Position numbers and translations under genes: made by a program
Notes under the pieces: generated by a model
Told to the model about the DNA's origin: nothing
The model's input: only the letters and a program-made list of their open reading frames with translations
Databases searched by the model: none
Part shown: positions 10,401-18,158 of the stretch, in pieces
Layout of the letters: each line of letters starts with the position of its first letter
Numbering within the stretch: position 1 is the stretch's first letter
NCBI GenBank assembly: GCA_938084455.1
Contig: CALKDX010000002.1
Coordinates: 1-57,161, forward strand
DNA from: Candidatus Poseidoniaceae archaeon
GTDB taxonomy: Archaea > Thermoplasmatota > Poseidoniia > Poseidoniales > Poseidoniaceae
Reading direction: 5' to 3'
DNA: 57,161 nt

Positions 10401-10518
10401 CGGCACGGGCGCTGCTTTCGTCAACATCAATGGTTTCTTGCAACTCGGCGATGTCAATGCTAGAGAGTAGACTTAGCATCAACATGGCAACGAGAATCAT
10501 AGGGGTTGTTTTCTTCAT
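7435..10518 (-). CDS. Secreted surface protein with C-terminal membrane anchor (1027 aa)
   Basis: The N-terminus (MKKTT, then about 15 hydrophobic residues) is a signal peptide. The last 45 residues hold one membrane segment ('WGVIGGVVFAAFIVGAFIL') followed by a short charged tail, so the body is outside the cell and anchored from the C-terminus. The body is acidic, Thr/Ser-rich and divided into beta-sandwich modules: early CARDB-like strands ('NSGDVDITEMSYTVTVYLDD'), several modules with paired Cys, and two or three fibronectin-III-like modules near residues 790-960. A good Shine-Dalgarno (GGAGGT, six bases from the ATG) and a clear TATA box lie upstream. It and the next giant gene are on the same strand but separated by a terminator, so they are probably separate transcripts. 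The exact role is unknown; cell-envelope structure or adhesion is likely. Confidence 0.85.
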   Translation of the reverse strand: MKKTTPMILVAMLMLSLLSSIDIAELQETIDVDESSARAGADAEVIAITSPKETVCTQAGCRNTLNAGEATNFEAYIQNSGDVDITEMSYTVTVYLDDGSGGQSMIAKDAAGNDLQWQNTDVICGSASLCDFTSLAASGVLGGGKYILMYGGNPIVWTPMPGDYIVQITADTPSDVDAGNDAQTIEVSVVNWYDIQVDLSWDSGEAAESGPGVKAWTLSVLANGSDTFNPREVVIRLKAGGDVTGLTSTVDGDILGTAFHDVTVGTATTVETFTNVSTEPPAITNATRNVLAYNTEWTYTGELTFDSNKSDSTYELTAQLLSYTQYSQWDSCIETDPTTNETLNHICEEEFTQDSYPETNEDEILGSASTYHDIRVARMTVAQGYNADGTGNPTSMMSDDAPTDLNVGVSYFHVEVEHRGSDPSTNYAWDATLTVTDEAGESQTVVTNSCETGIEPAYTYKQLGTALYDSDGDGNPDQPGELTGYACMMVTLDSGEHTFSVDLELVHKDALDARPSNNDRTMTVDVRNNNPLILSLDLMNEGDLFTNQEEPLQLSAQVFDVDEPSGMGLEYAWTYSGAALPGCERSTTAQTCTIPVLDTYVLDFPISFTVYDSNGGSTSEEMMLFIWNNGGASATTDSGLSVSYALKYKAPDAFSLNATDADLSNYENKELPGYSGTYSAVGAIDYAPSTTYSASDVLEQSMDVTLPKSLEATSLWYVTDSGLWTLIVAEATDVDATTEMFAYDIPADSPVLSAGALVLMGGSLAQADVPDASITGFSAAAAKGGAIVLNWDVEGTMLDSDSIDVTICEGEAGCADAFTTGLGVGTSTFSYSGSNTVHGAYYNVLVEICNDVGCSTPKGVGNVTADKSVDGGVSAMNFAVSEVGETWVIDWDATGETFDVASWDVCYQRGTFDAANMPTTCASTTTTDVVIDKPTAAGTYTYYFTAVPVDALGNSAASAALNSIDYQRDADTSNVDDGTNVTGDVTAGEVPTWTWGVIGGVVFAAFIVGAFILSRGGEDDENKDWDY

Positions 10519-10524
10519 TTCAAT

Positions 10525-10572
10525 ACCTCCGATGGTTCGGTACTCTTATCCACGGCATGTGTCGTATTTATA
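10525..10572 (-). promoter_or_regulatory. Promoter and ribosome-binding site of the 1027-aa surface protein
   Basis: On the minus strand TATAAATA (10565-10572) is a textbook archaeal TATA box about 47 nt upstream of the start codon. GGAGGT at 10525-10530 is a Shine-Dalgarno sequence six bases from the ATG. The mRNA is therefore expected to have a leader of about 20-25 nt rather than being leaderless. Confidence 0.6.
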
Positions 10573-10756
10573 CTATAGGAACAATGTTTGCGTAACAGCG
10601 TTTGTAAACGAGTGCAATTTGGAGCATTGTCGGAGTCAGAAACCGAAGTTAATCACGGCACAGCGGTCCATTCTGAGGTTTTTTTTACCGTTTCAATGCC
10701 TTTGAAAATAAAAATTATTCGCCGCAGTCGATGAAAATCGAATTCAAAAAGCAACA
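10573..10756. other. Intergenic region with T-tracts after the ABC permease
   Basis: Directly after the permease stop (10757), the minus strand reads TTGCTTTTTG (near 10747-10752) and then AATTTTTATTTTC. These tracts are typical of archaeal U-rich transcription termination. No gene is supported here. The remaining bases up to the TATA box may hold regulatory sites of the next gene, but I see no clear repeat. Confidence 0.45.
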
Positions 10757-13700
10757 TTATGATTCTCTGAGGGCCGCAGAAGGCGGTATCATCGAGGCTT
10801 TACGGATCGGATAAGCTGTCGCACAAATCACCAATGCCATCCCTCCTACGAGAACTGCCAAAATCGTCCCATAAGGCAATGTGAAGGCAGCACCTTGCCC
10901 CTCCCAGAACGTTTCATACAAGGCACGATGGAATCCAATCGCAATCAACGCACCGTTGATCATTCCAAACACAGCCACCCAAACGACTTCGATGGTGAAC
11001 GTGGCCATCACCATGCTTCGCCGATAACCGAGTGCACGCAGGATTCCGATTGTCTTTGTGCGTTCGGAGACCGAACGAACCGTCACAACCCCGATCCCAG
11101 CAATCCCTACAATCAGACCGAGCGCGAGGTAGGCTTCAAAGATGGCTAGCAAGGCAAGCACGAGCGATTGAATCACCATGACGTCCTTGGCAATAATTGA
11201 GATTTGAACTCCTTCGCTGTTCAGGGTGTTCTCAAGATCCTCTGCCAATTCAGCAGCTGCCGTTCGTGCATCTCCAGGTTTGCCCATTGGCGGCATGGAT
11301 TCATCCTCAACAAATTCCTCGCTGGATTGAGCCTCATCTTTGACGCTGACATACATTCGCGTCAATCGCCCATCGAATTGTTCCGAAGTCACATCATCTG
11401 AAATCCAGACGCCCGCAGAGAACAAATATGAGGATTGTTCCATGAACCCAGCAACCTTGACATCACGGGTGTTTCCGGGGTTTGAAATATCAATTAGTGA
11501 AATTGATTCCCCAATTGAAAAACTGAGCATCGATAGACCGCTACCATCTGCTACAGACTCGAGGCCAAATGAAGCGTCAACAAACACCAAATCATCCCTT
11601 GAACCAACCGTTATCCACGCTTCTCGCTGAGATTCACCAAGGCTTGGATCCCACTGGTACAATGGCAATCCCCCATGGGATGAAAAATTCTCATCAAAGC
11701 CCCTGAGAAGGTAGGGCATTCGATCGCCTTCGCCGTTTTCTAAAAACACTTGACTTCGTTCGATGCGAGCGACAGAATCAATGGACGATGCGACGGATGA
11801 GGTCAGATTCCATTCTGCGGGGTCATCAGGTAACTCGATTGGACGGGACATTGAACCTGTGAGGAGAAGTTCGTATTCACCCTCTGCGTCTTCAACGAAT
11901 GAACTGGAATAATTGTCAAATTGCTCGGCATACCCACCAAGGACCACCACCGAAAACACAGTGATTGAGAACATACCCATCACCACAGCCGTTCGAACCG
12001 GTGCTGCGAGTGGATGGGCGAGAGCAACTGGCAAGACAGGTCCAAATCGTTTTGTCAATCGCTTCGATTTTCCAAGCCGTCCAACAAGCAAGGGTGCTGC
12101 ACTTGTCAGCAAAAGTACACCAGCAAACACTTCCACAAGACCAAGCACGATGAACGACAATTCGTCAGGCGTCATCCCTTGGCGCACGGGATCGATGCCG
12201 TGCAGGCCAACGGTCCAAATCAACAAAGAAAGACCGAGCACACCCAATGTGTTTCTGCCTGCATGACGGTGAAGATTGGCCCATGCTTTGGAACGTGCCC
12301 GCAGGAAGGTTGGCACTTCCAGAGTCAGTGCTGGAACGAAGGCAATCAAAAAACAAACGCCAGACACAACCCAAGTGAAGTATGCAAAGGAACTTTCGAG
12401 ACCAACAACCGCCAAGACCGCAAGGCAAAGCGCCCCCGTTCCTGCAAAGAGCACCTGAATCAACACAAGAAGCCAAGACACCGACCCTGTAGAGGGTTCA
12501 CGACCACCCCTTAATGCCACCACAATATTGGTTCGTGCCGTCCACACAGCGGTGCACCAAAGGGTTAGCATTGCAAGTAAAAAGCCCCAAGCCCATCCAG
12601 CAAAAACGGAACCCAAGGTCCATTTGAAAACAAATTGACCAGATCCTACTGAACTGAACATTTGTTGGAACCCAATGCTGATGAACCATGCCAAACCAAG
12701 TCCAAGAATCGAACCAAGTGCAGCGGATACGCTACCTACAAGCCCCCCTTCCATCACGGCAAGTGCGCGTGCATCAGATTGTGATAATCCAATTGAACGG
12801 AGGGTGCCAAATTCACTTCTTCGTGCTTCTGCAAGCATCAGGACGATGGTGAGGACCAAAAGCACGCCTGCTGCGATTGTGAACGAACCAAACACAAGGA
12901 ACATTGCTGCAAGAACACCTGAAGATTCTGCAGCCATTGCCGCAGCCTCGATTTTTACCGCCTGTACATTGAGGTTGAGGTCTGAACCCGTCGCTTGTTC
13001 ATCAAACCAGGACTGAACCGTGATGGCAGTGCTGGAACTGTTTCCATCAAGAGATGTCAAAACAAGGAGATTTCGTTCATCTTCAGCGGCTGAGGCGAGG
13101 CGTTCTGCATCGGTCAAACTTACCAATCCTAGAACCACTCCGTCCAATTCAGAGAGGCCTTCTAACCCATCAACATCGGTGTAATATCCCGCGTTTGTCA
13201 ATCGATATGCCGTATCGTCACCAAAGGCGTAGGGAATCAATCCCTTCAGCCAAAAGTTCGCATCATCTTCTGGAAGATCCAGAACACTGAGCCGTTGACT
13301 GATCAGCATGGATGAATTTTCAACCTCGAAGGGTGCGTCTTGTCCGCCAAAGGCAAGCAGCAATTGAGGCATGGTTCCAAACCCACCCGCAGAAGAGAGA
13401 ACTGGCAATCTAATTGATTCGACAGTTTGGTCTTGTGCGTTCCAACGCAGCAGTCCCTCCTCAAAACTGCACCAGTGCTGAATGGGCGAAAAACCGCTCA
13501 CTGAGACGCTTCCATCGCAGCGTTGATGTTCAGGCACTGACGAGGTGCTTGGTACGAATGAAGGCCAGTTGTCTCCGTTGTAGACGCTGAACGTGCTGTT
13601 GAGATCAACCGTTTGGGATTCGTACCTTTCAATCGAAAGTAAGCCTTCAATTTCAAGGTAGAAACCATCGTCGATGAACAAATCAATGTTCAAAATTTTA

Positions 13701-15361
13701 GATGGAACATCCACGGCCAACAGTCGTTCTTGATGGGTGGAAAGATCGTGAGAAAAATGATGCAGGAGAAGCGCTTCATCATCAGCTTCAATTGCCCACC
13801 AGCCAGAGGAATCTGATACAAGGGTTCGCATTGAGGCGTCAGAGGAGTAGGATGCCCACTCCTCCGCATCGAGATCTTCTTCTGAGCCAATGACCAGGCC
13901 TCCTGCGTGAACTGCACCCCCCAATTGACCGTCAGATGAGAGTGTGAAATCATACAGTGCTCCCCCATCGGGGACCCTCCAAACCCATGCATCACCCAAT
14001 CCATCAATTTGGACACCGAAGCCGGAAGGACTCGAATGCCACAGCCCACGGGCTCCAACGACCAATTCATTCGGTTGGTTGTTTGCAAGCGTCAGCAATG
14101 ATTCATCTTCTAGGCTAAGATCAACCAAGGGTACTTGCAGGACTTCCATCATTGTATCAATGCCCAGAGAAGTTGTGTTTTCTCGCAAAGCCACCACATC
14201 CGTTCCTGCAAGACGCCCAAGGCCGGAAGTGGACGAAACACTGATGGTATCCGTTGAACCATCCACATCAAATTGTAAACCGATCGATTCAGCGGTCAGC
14301 GCATCATCAAGATGGAGTTCGAGCGCCTCAACAATCGATTCAATGCCTGCTGCGTGTTCATGGCTTGTTGCAACGGCATAGTGCAGGGTATTCACGCGGC
14401 CATCGAGTTGTTGCAAGCGTTGAGCGGTGTGAAGATCGGTAAACAAAGCAGGTGTCGAAGTCCCTGCTGCAGCGCCTTGACCAGTGTTTGCTACCACCTT
14501 CAAAACAGATGCATTGGCCGTTAGCCGTTGTCTTTGATTGTCATTTGTGACATACCAGCCCAACTCGATAGAATCACCCTCTGTGAGATTGAGTTCTGCC
14601 GCCAGCACAGCATTGACCACAACCATGAGTGGGCGTTCCGGGCCGTTTGTGGTTGCGATTTCAGCATAGCGAATCCCGTTTGAACCTCCGATACCAGGCC
14701 AGACTTCATTTTCGTCAATGAAGCCATCAAAGGCCAACCAAGTGATGCTGGGAAGGGATCGTTCCTGCCCCTCAACACTTACACCCGCAATGAGGCCTCT
14801 CTGTTGGCCGAGAAGTGTCTTGGAAAGTTGGAGGTCGGCCTGGGACTGATTCCAGATTGAAGAGCTCACATCCTCGCTTATCGTCACACGCTCCCCTGTT
14901 GAGAGATCAAATCCACCAATGGTGATGTCTGTTTCACCCCAAGCGCCCTCGACCTCGTATTGCACGGTCGCATCCAGTGAATCACCAACCACCAAGGAAG
15001 AGGTGATAATGGCAGAAGCAATGATGAGGCCGAGCATGAGCAAGGCTGCTTGGCGTTTGCGCCGCATTACAGTTTCACGAGCCAAACGCCAGACTACAAG
15101 CCGTTGAGGGATCAACAGTGGTTGGACAAAAACAAGAGAAATCACACCGAAGGAAATGGCTCCCACCAACCGAGTTGCCCCGTCAATCAACCACCAATCA
15201 AGAAGCAAAAAAGCGAGTATTGTGTCTGCAACTGGCACACCGATAAGGGCGAGCAAGCGTATGCTGGAGGTCGAATGAGCACGCCAAAGGCTCCACGCTG
15301 AAACCGTTGCCAAGAAGGCAACAATCATCACAACGAGAGCCAGTGGGAGGAGCAGATTCAT
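10757..15361 (-). CDS. Giant FtsX/MacB-type ABC transporter permease (1534 aa)
   Basis: This is the membrane subunit of a type VII (MacB/LolCE-like) ABC system. Four hydrophobic segments lie within residues 1-130, followed by a very long extracellular part (about 130-810) rich in beta strands and Asp/Ser. The first FtsX core is at about 810-930 ('RRSEFGTLRSIGLS' coupling loop) and further helices at about 960-1130. A second extracellular domain follows, and the second FtsX core is at about 1400-1530 ('SERTKTIGILRALGYRRS'). Two FtsX cores in one chain mean the protein can work without a second permease. Ordinary MacB permeases are 400-850 residues. The start at 15361 overlaps the ATPase stop by four bases (ATGA type), so the two are translationally coupled. 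The substrate is unknown; export or release of lipoproteins or surface proteins is a guess from family and neighbours. Confidence 0.85.
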   Translation of the reverse strand: MNLLLPLALVVMIVAFLATVSAWSLWRAHSTSSIRLLALIGVPVADTILAFLLLDWWLIDGATRLVGAISFGVISLVFVQPLLIPQRLVVWRLARETVMRRKRQAALLMLGLIIASAIITSSLVVGDSLDATVQYEVEGAWGETDITIGGFDLSTGERVTISEDVSSSIWNQSQADLQLSKTLLGQQRGLIAGVSVEGQERSLPSITWLAFDGFIDENEVWPGIGGSNGIRYAEIATTNGPERPLMVVVNAVLAAELNLTEGDSIELGWYVTNDNQRQRLTANASVLKVVANTGQGAAAGTSTPALFTDLHTAQRLQQLDGRVNTLHYAVATSHEHAAGIESIVEALELHLDDALTAESIGLQFDVDGSTDTISVSSTSGLGRLAGTDVVALRENTTSLGIDTMMEVLQVPLVDLSLEDESLLTLANNQPNELVVGARGLWHSSPSGFGVQIDGLGDAWVWRVPDGGALYDFTLSSDGQLGGAVHAGGLVIGSEEDLDAEEWASYSSDASMRTLVSDSSGWWAIEADDEALLLHHFSHDLSTHQERLLAVDVPSKILNIDLFIDDGFYLEIEGLLSIERYESQTVDLNSTFSVYNGDNWPSFVPSTSSVPEHQRCDGSVSVSGFSPIQHWCSFEEGLLRWNAQDQTVESIRLPVLSSAGGFGTMPQLLLAFGGQDAPFEVENSSMLISQRLSVLDLPEDDANFWLKGLIPYAFGDDTAYRLTNAGYYTDVDGLEGLSELDGVVLGLVSLTDAERLASAAEDERNLLVLTSLDGNSSSTAITVQSWFDEQATGSDLNLNVQAVKIEAAAMAAESSGVLAAMFLVFGSFTIAAGVLLVLTIVLMLAEARRSEFGTLRSIGLSQSDARALAVMEGGLVGSVSAALGSILGLGLAWFISIGFQQMFSSVGSGQFVFKWTLGSVFAGWAWGFLLAMLTLWCTAVWTARTNIVVALRGGREPSTGSVSWLLVLIQVLFAGTGALCLAVLAVVGLESSFAYFTWVVSGVCFLIAFVPALTLEVPTFLRARSKAWANLHRHAGRNTLGVLGLSLLIWTVGLHGIDPVRQGMTPDELSFIVLGLVEVFAGVLLLTSAAPLLVGRLGKSKRLTKRFGPVLPVALAHPLAAPVRTAVVMGMFSITVFSVVVLGGYAEQFDNYSSSFVEDAEGEYELLLTGSMSRPIELPDDPAEWNLTSSVASSIDSVARIERSQVFLENGEGDRMPYLLRGFDENFSSHGGLPLYQWDPSLGESQREAWITVGSRDDLVFVDASFGLESVADGSGLSMLSFSIGESISLIDISNPGNTRDVKVAGFMEQSSYLFSAGVWISDDVTSEQFDGRLTRMYVSVKDEAQSSEEFVEDESMPPMGKPGDARTAAAELAEDLENTLNSEGVQISIIAKDVMVIQSLVLALLAIFEAYLALGLIVGIAGIGVVTVRSVSERTKTIGILRALGYRRSMVMATFTIEVVWVAVFGMINGALIAIGFHRALYETFWEGQGAAFTLPYGTILAVLVGGMALVICATAYPIRKASMIPPSAALRES

Positions 15362-16056
15362 TCCTCCTCAGCCTGCATTGGGTCACCGATGATCAACCCG
15401 TCTTCCATCTGGAGGACACGATCGCAGAGTTCGGCAATTCTAGCATCGTGAGTCACGATGAGAAATGTCGTTTGATGTTCCTCGTTGATTCGTTTTAGGA
15501 GCGCTAGGACTTCTTCGGAAGTTTTCGAATCAAGGTTCCCTGTAGGTTCATCACACAGGATAACCGCTGGGCGGTGAACCACTGCACGAGCAACAGCAAC
15601 CCGCTGTTGCTGGCCACCAGAGAGTTCTGCGGGCCGATGTTGGCTGCGTTCAGCCAAACCGACGTCCGTGAGGGCCTGCATGGCACGCGACCGAGCCTCG
15701 CTCGCAGCAACCCCAAGCAAAAGCAAGGGCAATTCCACATTCTCCACCGCCGAGAGGACAGGCAGGAGATTGAAATCTTGGAAAATAAATCCGAGGTAAT
15801 TGGAACGCATTGTCGTTCTTTCATTGTCACTGACACCAAACAGAGGTCTGCCATCTACGAACACATCACCTGCACTCGGGACATCAATCCCACTCAGCAC
15901 ATTGAGCAGGGTGGTTTTGCCGCATCCCGATGGCCCCATGATCGCCACCATTTCACCAACCTTCAGAGTGACATCGACGCCCCGAACCGCTTCAACGGTT
16001 GAGGTCCCGGAAGCATAGAGTTTCCATACACCAGTGGCTTGCATTGAGGTGCTCAT
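15358..16056 (-). CDS. ABC transporter ATP-binding protein, LolD/MacB family (232 aa)
   Basis: This ATPase energises the adjacent FtsX-like permease. Residues 41-49 form the Walker A loop (GPSGCGKTT). A Q-loop follows ('FIFQDFNLLP'), then the ABC signature 'LSGGQQQR' near 144, Walker B ending 'VILCDEPTGNLDS', and the switch His in 'IVTHD'. Length and motif spacing are those of the LolD/MacB/FtsE group, which pairs with FtsX-fold permeases. The four-base overlap with the permease indicates a two-gene operon. Its start region faces the MoaD-like gene, which is divergent. Translation could also start at the Met at residue 5; I keep the longer form. Confidence 0.9.
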   Translation of the reverse strand: MSTSMQATGVWKLYASGTSTVEAVRGVDVTLKVGEMVAIMGPSGCGKTTLLNVLSGIDVPSAGDVFVDGRPLFGVSDNERTTMRSNYLGFIFQDFNLLPVLSAVENVELPLLLLGVAASEARSRAMQALTDVGLAERSQHRPAELSGGQQQRVAVARAVVHRPAVILCDEPTGNLDSKTSEEVLALLKRINEEHQTTFLIVTHDARIAELCDRVLQMEDGLIIGDPMQAEEE

Positions 16057-16081
16057 GCCTCTTGGACAACCGAGTGCGTTG

Positions 16082-16089
16082 ATAAACTA
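16082..16089 (+). promoter_or_regulatory. Possible TATA box for a leaderless MoaD-like mRNA
   Basis: ATAAACTA lies 20-27 bases upstream of the ATG at 16109. This is the distance expected if transcription begins at or next to the start codon, which fits the absence of a Shine-Dalgarno sequence. The match to the consensus is moderate. Confidence 0.3.
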
Positions 16090-16108
16090 CCGCTTAGAAC
16101 CCACCAAC

Positions 16109-16360
16109 ATGGACGATGATGGCCAAGGATCTGTTCGTGTCATTGTCTTCGGACCTTTGATTGATGTGCTTGGCTCTCGTAGTCACAAGGTCCCAATTGG
16201 AAACAACACAAGCATCGAAGACATCCTCGTTTACTTAGAGATCGGAGATTGGATTGCAAAAGGGATTACGGTCGCATTGAACAACGAACGATGCCCTATG
16301 GACATTCATCCCTCAAACGGTGATGAAATTGCAGTGTTACCCCCTGTATCTGGTGGATGA
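16109..16360 (+). CDS. MoaD/ThiS-family ubiquitin-like protein (83 aa)
   Basis: This is a small beta-grasp protein ending in 'LPPVSGG'. The C-terminal Gly-Gly is adenylated and thiocarboxylated in MoaD (molybdopterin sulfur carrier), ThiS and the archaeal SAMP modifiers. The core 'VRVIVFGPLIDVLGS' and 'GDEIAVLPPV' match the MoaD pattern. The frame is open upstream to 16034, but that extension overlaps the start of the divergent ABC ATPase and does not look like a MoaD N-terminus, so I start at the Met at 16109. No MoaE, MoeB or other Mo-cofactor gene is in the window, so whether it serves cofactor synthesis, tRNA thiolation or protein modification is open. Confidence 0.8.
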   Translation: MDDDGQGSVRVIVFGPLIDVLGSRSHKVPIGNNTSIEDILVYLEIGDWIAKGITVALNNERCPMDIHPSNGDEIAVLPPVSGG

Positions 16361-16432
16361 ACACCACCCCAAGTCCCACTGAAGCCGAAGCCTTGAACAG
16401 CACCGGCCTCCACCCCGACTCGAGGAAGCAGC

Positions 16433-16747
16433 ATGATAGGTGGCTTGGGTCCGTTGGAAATGTTCATTTTGGTCGGGATTTTCTTTGTCCTTTTTGGAGC
16501 AGAGCGCTTACCAAAAATGGCCAATGCATTGGGACGTTCCAAAGGTGAGTTTCAGAAAGGGCTTGCAGATACATCTCGTGCACTTGACCCATCAAAGGCC
16601 ATCGAAGACATGGAAGCTGGGGGACGAACTGCCGAACAACGCTTGTTCGAGCGAGCCAAGGCTGTTGGCATTGAACCCGCTGGGATGGAGATGGGGCAAC
16701 TGGAGAAGAAAGTCGAAGCCCTTGAGGCACTTTCCTCCGACGAATGA
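16433..16747 (+). CDS. tatA: TatA/TatE-like twin-arginine translocase subunit (104 aa)
   Basis: One N-terminal membrane helix ('LEMFILVGIFFVLFGAE') is followed by the conserved 'FGAERLP' hinge and an amphipathic helix ('KMANALGRSKGEFQKGL'), then a charged, partly coiled cytosolic tail ending in a run of Glu. This is the TatA/TatB architecture, in which the protein forms the size-adjusting pore of the Tat pathway with TatC. TatC is not in the window. The tail has a helical segment unlike minimal TatA and could reflect a TatB-like role. The gene follows the MoaD-like gene by 72 bases and ends two bases before the stop codon of convergent nob1. Confidence 0.85.
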   Translation: MIGGLGPLEMFILVGIFFVLFGAERLPKMANALGRSKGEFQKGLADTSRALDPSKAIEDMEAGGRTAEQRLFERAKAVGIEPAGMEMGQLEKKVEALEALSSDE

Positions 16748-16749
16748 GT

Positions 16750-17244
16750 TCATCTGGCTCGCTTGATGTTCATCGGCGAACCGCAAATGTCACACTCGGC
16801 CACCGTTCCCTTTTTCGAACGATCAACATTTGCAGGCACCGGCGTTGTAGCCCTGCACCCTGTACACCGTAATTCCCAACGCCATACCTTTTTTGCACCA
16901 ACAGTACCAACAGACTGCGTGTTTAAATTCATTGACTGCATAACATTTTGGAGACGGTAATCGTCTGTGACAAGGGTTACATTAAGGGCAAGAGCGAGAG
17001 ACAGAACATCCAAATCGACGTCCGAAAGGCGCGGTAGGTCTCCACTTGCGGCTGCCGCTTCTCTGCCGCCTTCCAACCAACCGGGTGGGACATCGCGCCA
17101 TTGAATGGTGTCAAGGCTCTCGATCAAGAGGGAGCGTTGCGGGCTAACGCGTTCCAATTCTGCCTGTTGGCTGAAAGCGCATACGCCATCGGCCAATTGG
17201 TCAACAGGCCAATGAAGCAAAGCCGCCGTATCAAGCACCCGCAT
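16750..17244 (-). CDS. nob1: rRNA maturation endonuclease Nob1 (164 aa)
   Basis: Nob1 cleaves the 3' end of precursor 16S rRNA (site D) late in small-subunit assembly. The N-terminal PIN domain has the first acidic metal ligand at Asp5 in 'RVLDTAALLH', a second acidic patch around 'SDVDLDVLSLAL' and the third in 'TDDYRLQN'. The C-terminal zinc ribbon has Cys127/Cys130 (CTGC) and Cys151/Cys154 (CDIC). Domain order and length match archaeal Nob1. It is convergent with tatA (two bases between the stop codons) and divergent from the DedA-like gene. Confidence 0.92.
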   Translation of the reverse strand: MRVLDTAALLHWPVDQLADGVCAFSQQAELERVSPQRSLLIESLDTIQWRDVPPGWLEGGREAAAASGDLPRLSDVDLDVLSLALALNVTLVTDDYRLQNVMQSMNLNTQSVGTVGAKKVWRWELRCTGCRATTPVPANVDRSKKGTVAECDICGSPMNIKRAR

Positions 17245-17324
17245 GTAGTGTACGACCGAAGAACATACTCAATGAACTCACCGCTCGCCCACATCTTCAT
17301 ATCGAAGTGCATCGAGTCGGCAGC

Positions 17325-17933
17325 ATGACATGGAAGGAGGCAATTGTGGACGCCTTCGATGTCTTTGGCCCGGCAAGTTTGGCGATGGTTTCACTGACAG
17401 AGGCCATCATTCAACCAGTCCCCCCAGATGTGGTTTACATCCCTCTGCTGCTGAATGAAATGGGCAACCTGAATGTCGTCGTTTGGTTGTGGCTTGTCGT
17501 CACCCTTTCATCGGTCGCTGGATCATTCATTGGCTACCTAATTGGCCAACGTTGGGGGCGAACGCTCATCCAAAAATTTGGTTCAAGCGCCCACGTCGAG
17601 AAAATCGAGGCACTCACTCAACGCTACGGTACGTTTGGGATCTTTATCGCCGCATTTTCCCCAATTCCATACAAGGTGTTTGGCTGGATTGCGGGAATGG
17701 GTGAGATGGAAAAGCGCCCGTTCATTGCCGCCGGTTTGGCAGGGCGTGGCCTGCGATTTGGTCTTGAAGCAGTTTTGATTGGCATCTATGGCAGCCAAGC
17801 CTATGATGCCTTGATGTGGTTCTTGGACAATGAAATTCTCCTCGGAGTCCTTCTCATTGTCCTTGGATGTGTGGCCTTCATCAGCCTACGCTGGTGGAAC
17901 AACTTGAATGTTGAAAGCAAGCCACAAGCCTGA
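17325..17933 (+). CDS. DedA/VTT (SNARE-associated Golgi) family membrane protein (202 aa)
   Basis: A polytopic membrane protein with about five hydrophobic segments. The VTT signature is visible as 'SVAGSFIGYLIGQRWG', then a soluble loop with 'ERYGTF'-type spacing ('TQRYGTFGIFIAAFSPIPYKVFGW') and 'AGMGEMEKRPFIAAGLAGRG'. This is the YqaA/DedA pattern; characterised members flip polyprenyl phosphate or phospholipids or support membrane homeostasis. The frame extends to a GTG at 17307, but the ATG at 17325 gives a better N-terminus. The gene precedes tRNA-Glu on the same strand. The specific substrate cannot be read from the sequence. Confidence 0.82.
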   Translation: MTWKEAIVDAFDVFGPASLAMVSLTEAIIQPVPPDVVYIPLLLNEMGNLNVVVWLWLVVTLSSVAGSFIGYLIGQRWGRTLIQKFGSSAHVEKIEALTQRYGTFGIFIAAFSPIPYKVFGWIAGMGEMEKRPFIAAGLAGRGLRFGLEAVLIGIYGSQAYDALMWFLDNEILLGVLLIVLGCVAFISLRWWNNLNVESKPQA

Positions 17934-18011
17934 CTGCTGCTCCAAGAGGTGCAAAGCGGCGAACGCATGCGAGCGAATCATTATCAAGGGGTGGTCGGTG
18001 GCTTGGCTGTC

Positions 18012-18086
18012 GCTCGTGTGGTGTAGCTAGGTCCATCATAGTGGGTTTTCATCCCGCCGACCCGGGTTCGAATCCCGGCACGAGCA
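18012..18086 (+). tRNA. tRNA-Glu (anticodon UUC)
   Basis: The acceptor stem GCTCGTG (18012-18018) pairs with CACGAGC (18079-18085), with discriminator A at 18086. The D arm contains GTGTAGCTAGG. The anticodon stem GTGGG/CCCGC encloses the loop TTTTCAT, giving anticodon TTC. The T arm is CCGGG-TTCGAAT-CCCGG. The CCA end is not encoded and I see no intron. A weak A/T-rich element (CATTATCAA, about 30 bases upstream) may be its TATA box, and ATTTTG follows the 3' end. Confidence 0.95.
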
Positions 18087-18158
18087 TTTTGACAAAAAAT
18101 AGGCTCTGAGTTGCCTCTTTGGAAATATTTTTCCGGTCGAATATCCATCGGCCACCAG

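Noticed and set aside
9739-10470. 243-codon plus-strand frame
   Set aside because: It lies fully antisense to the 1027-residue surface protein, and its Cys/Val/Asp-rich content mirrors that gene.
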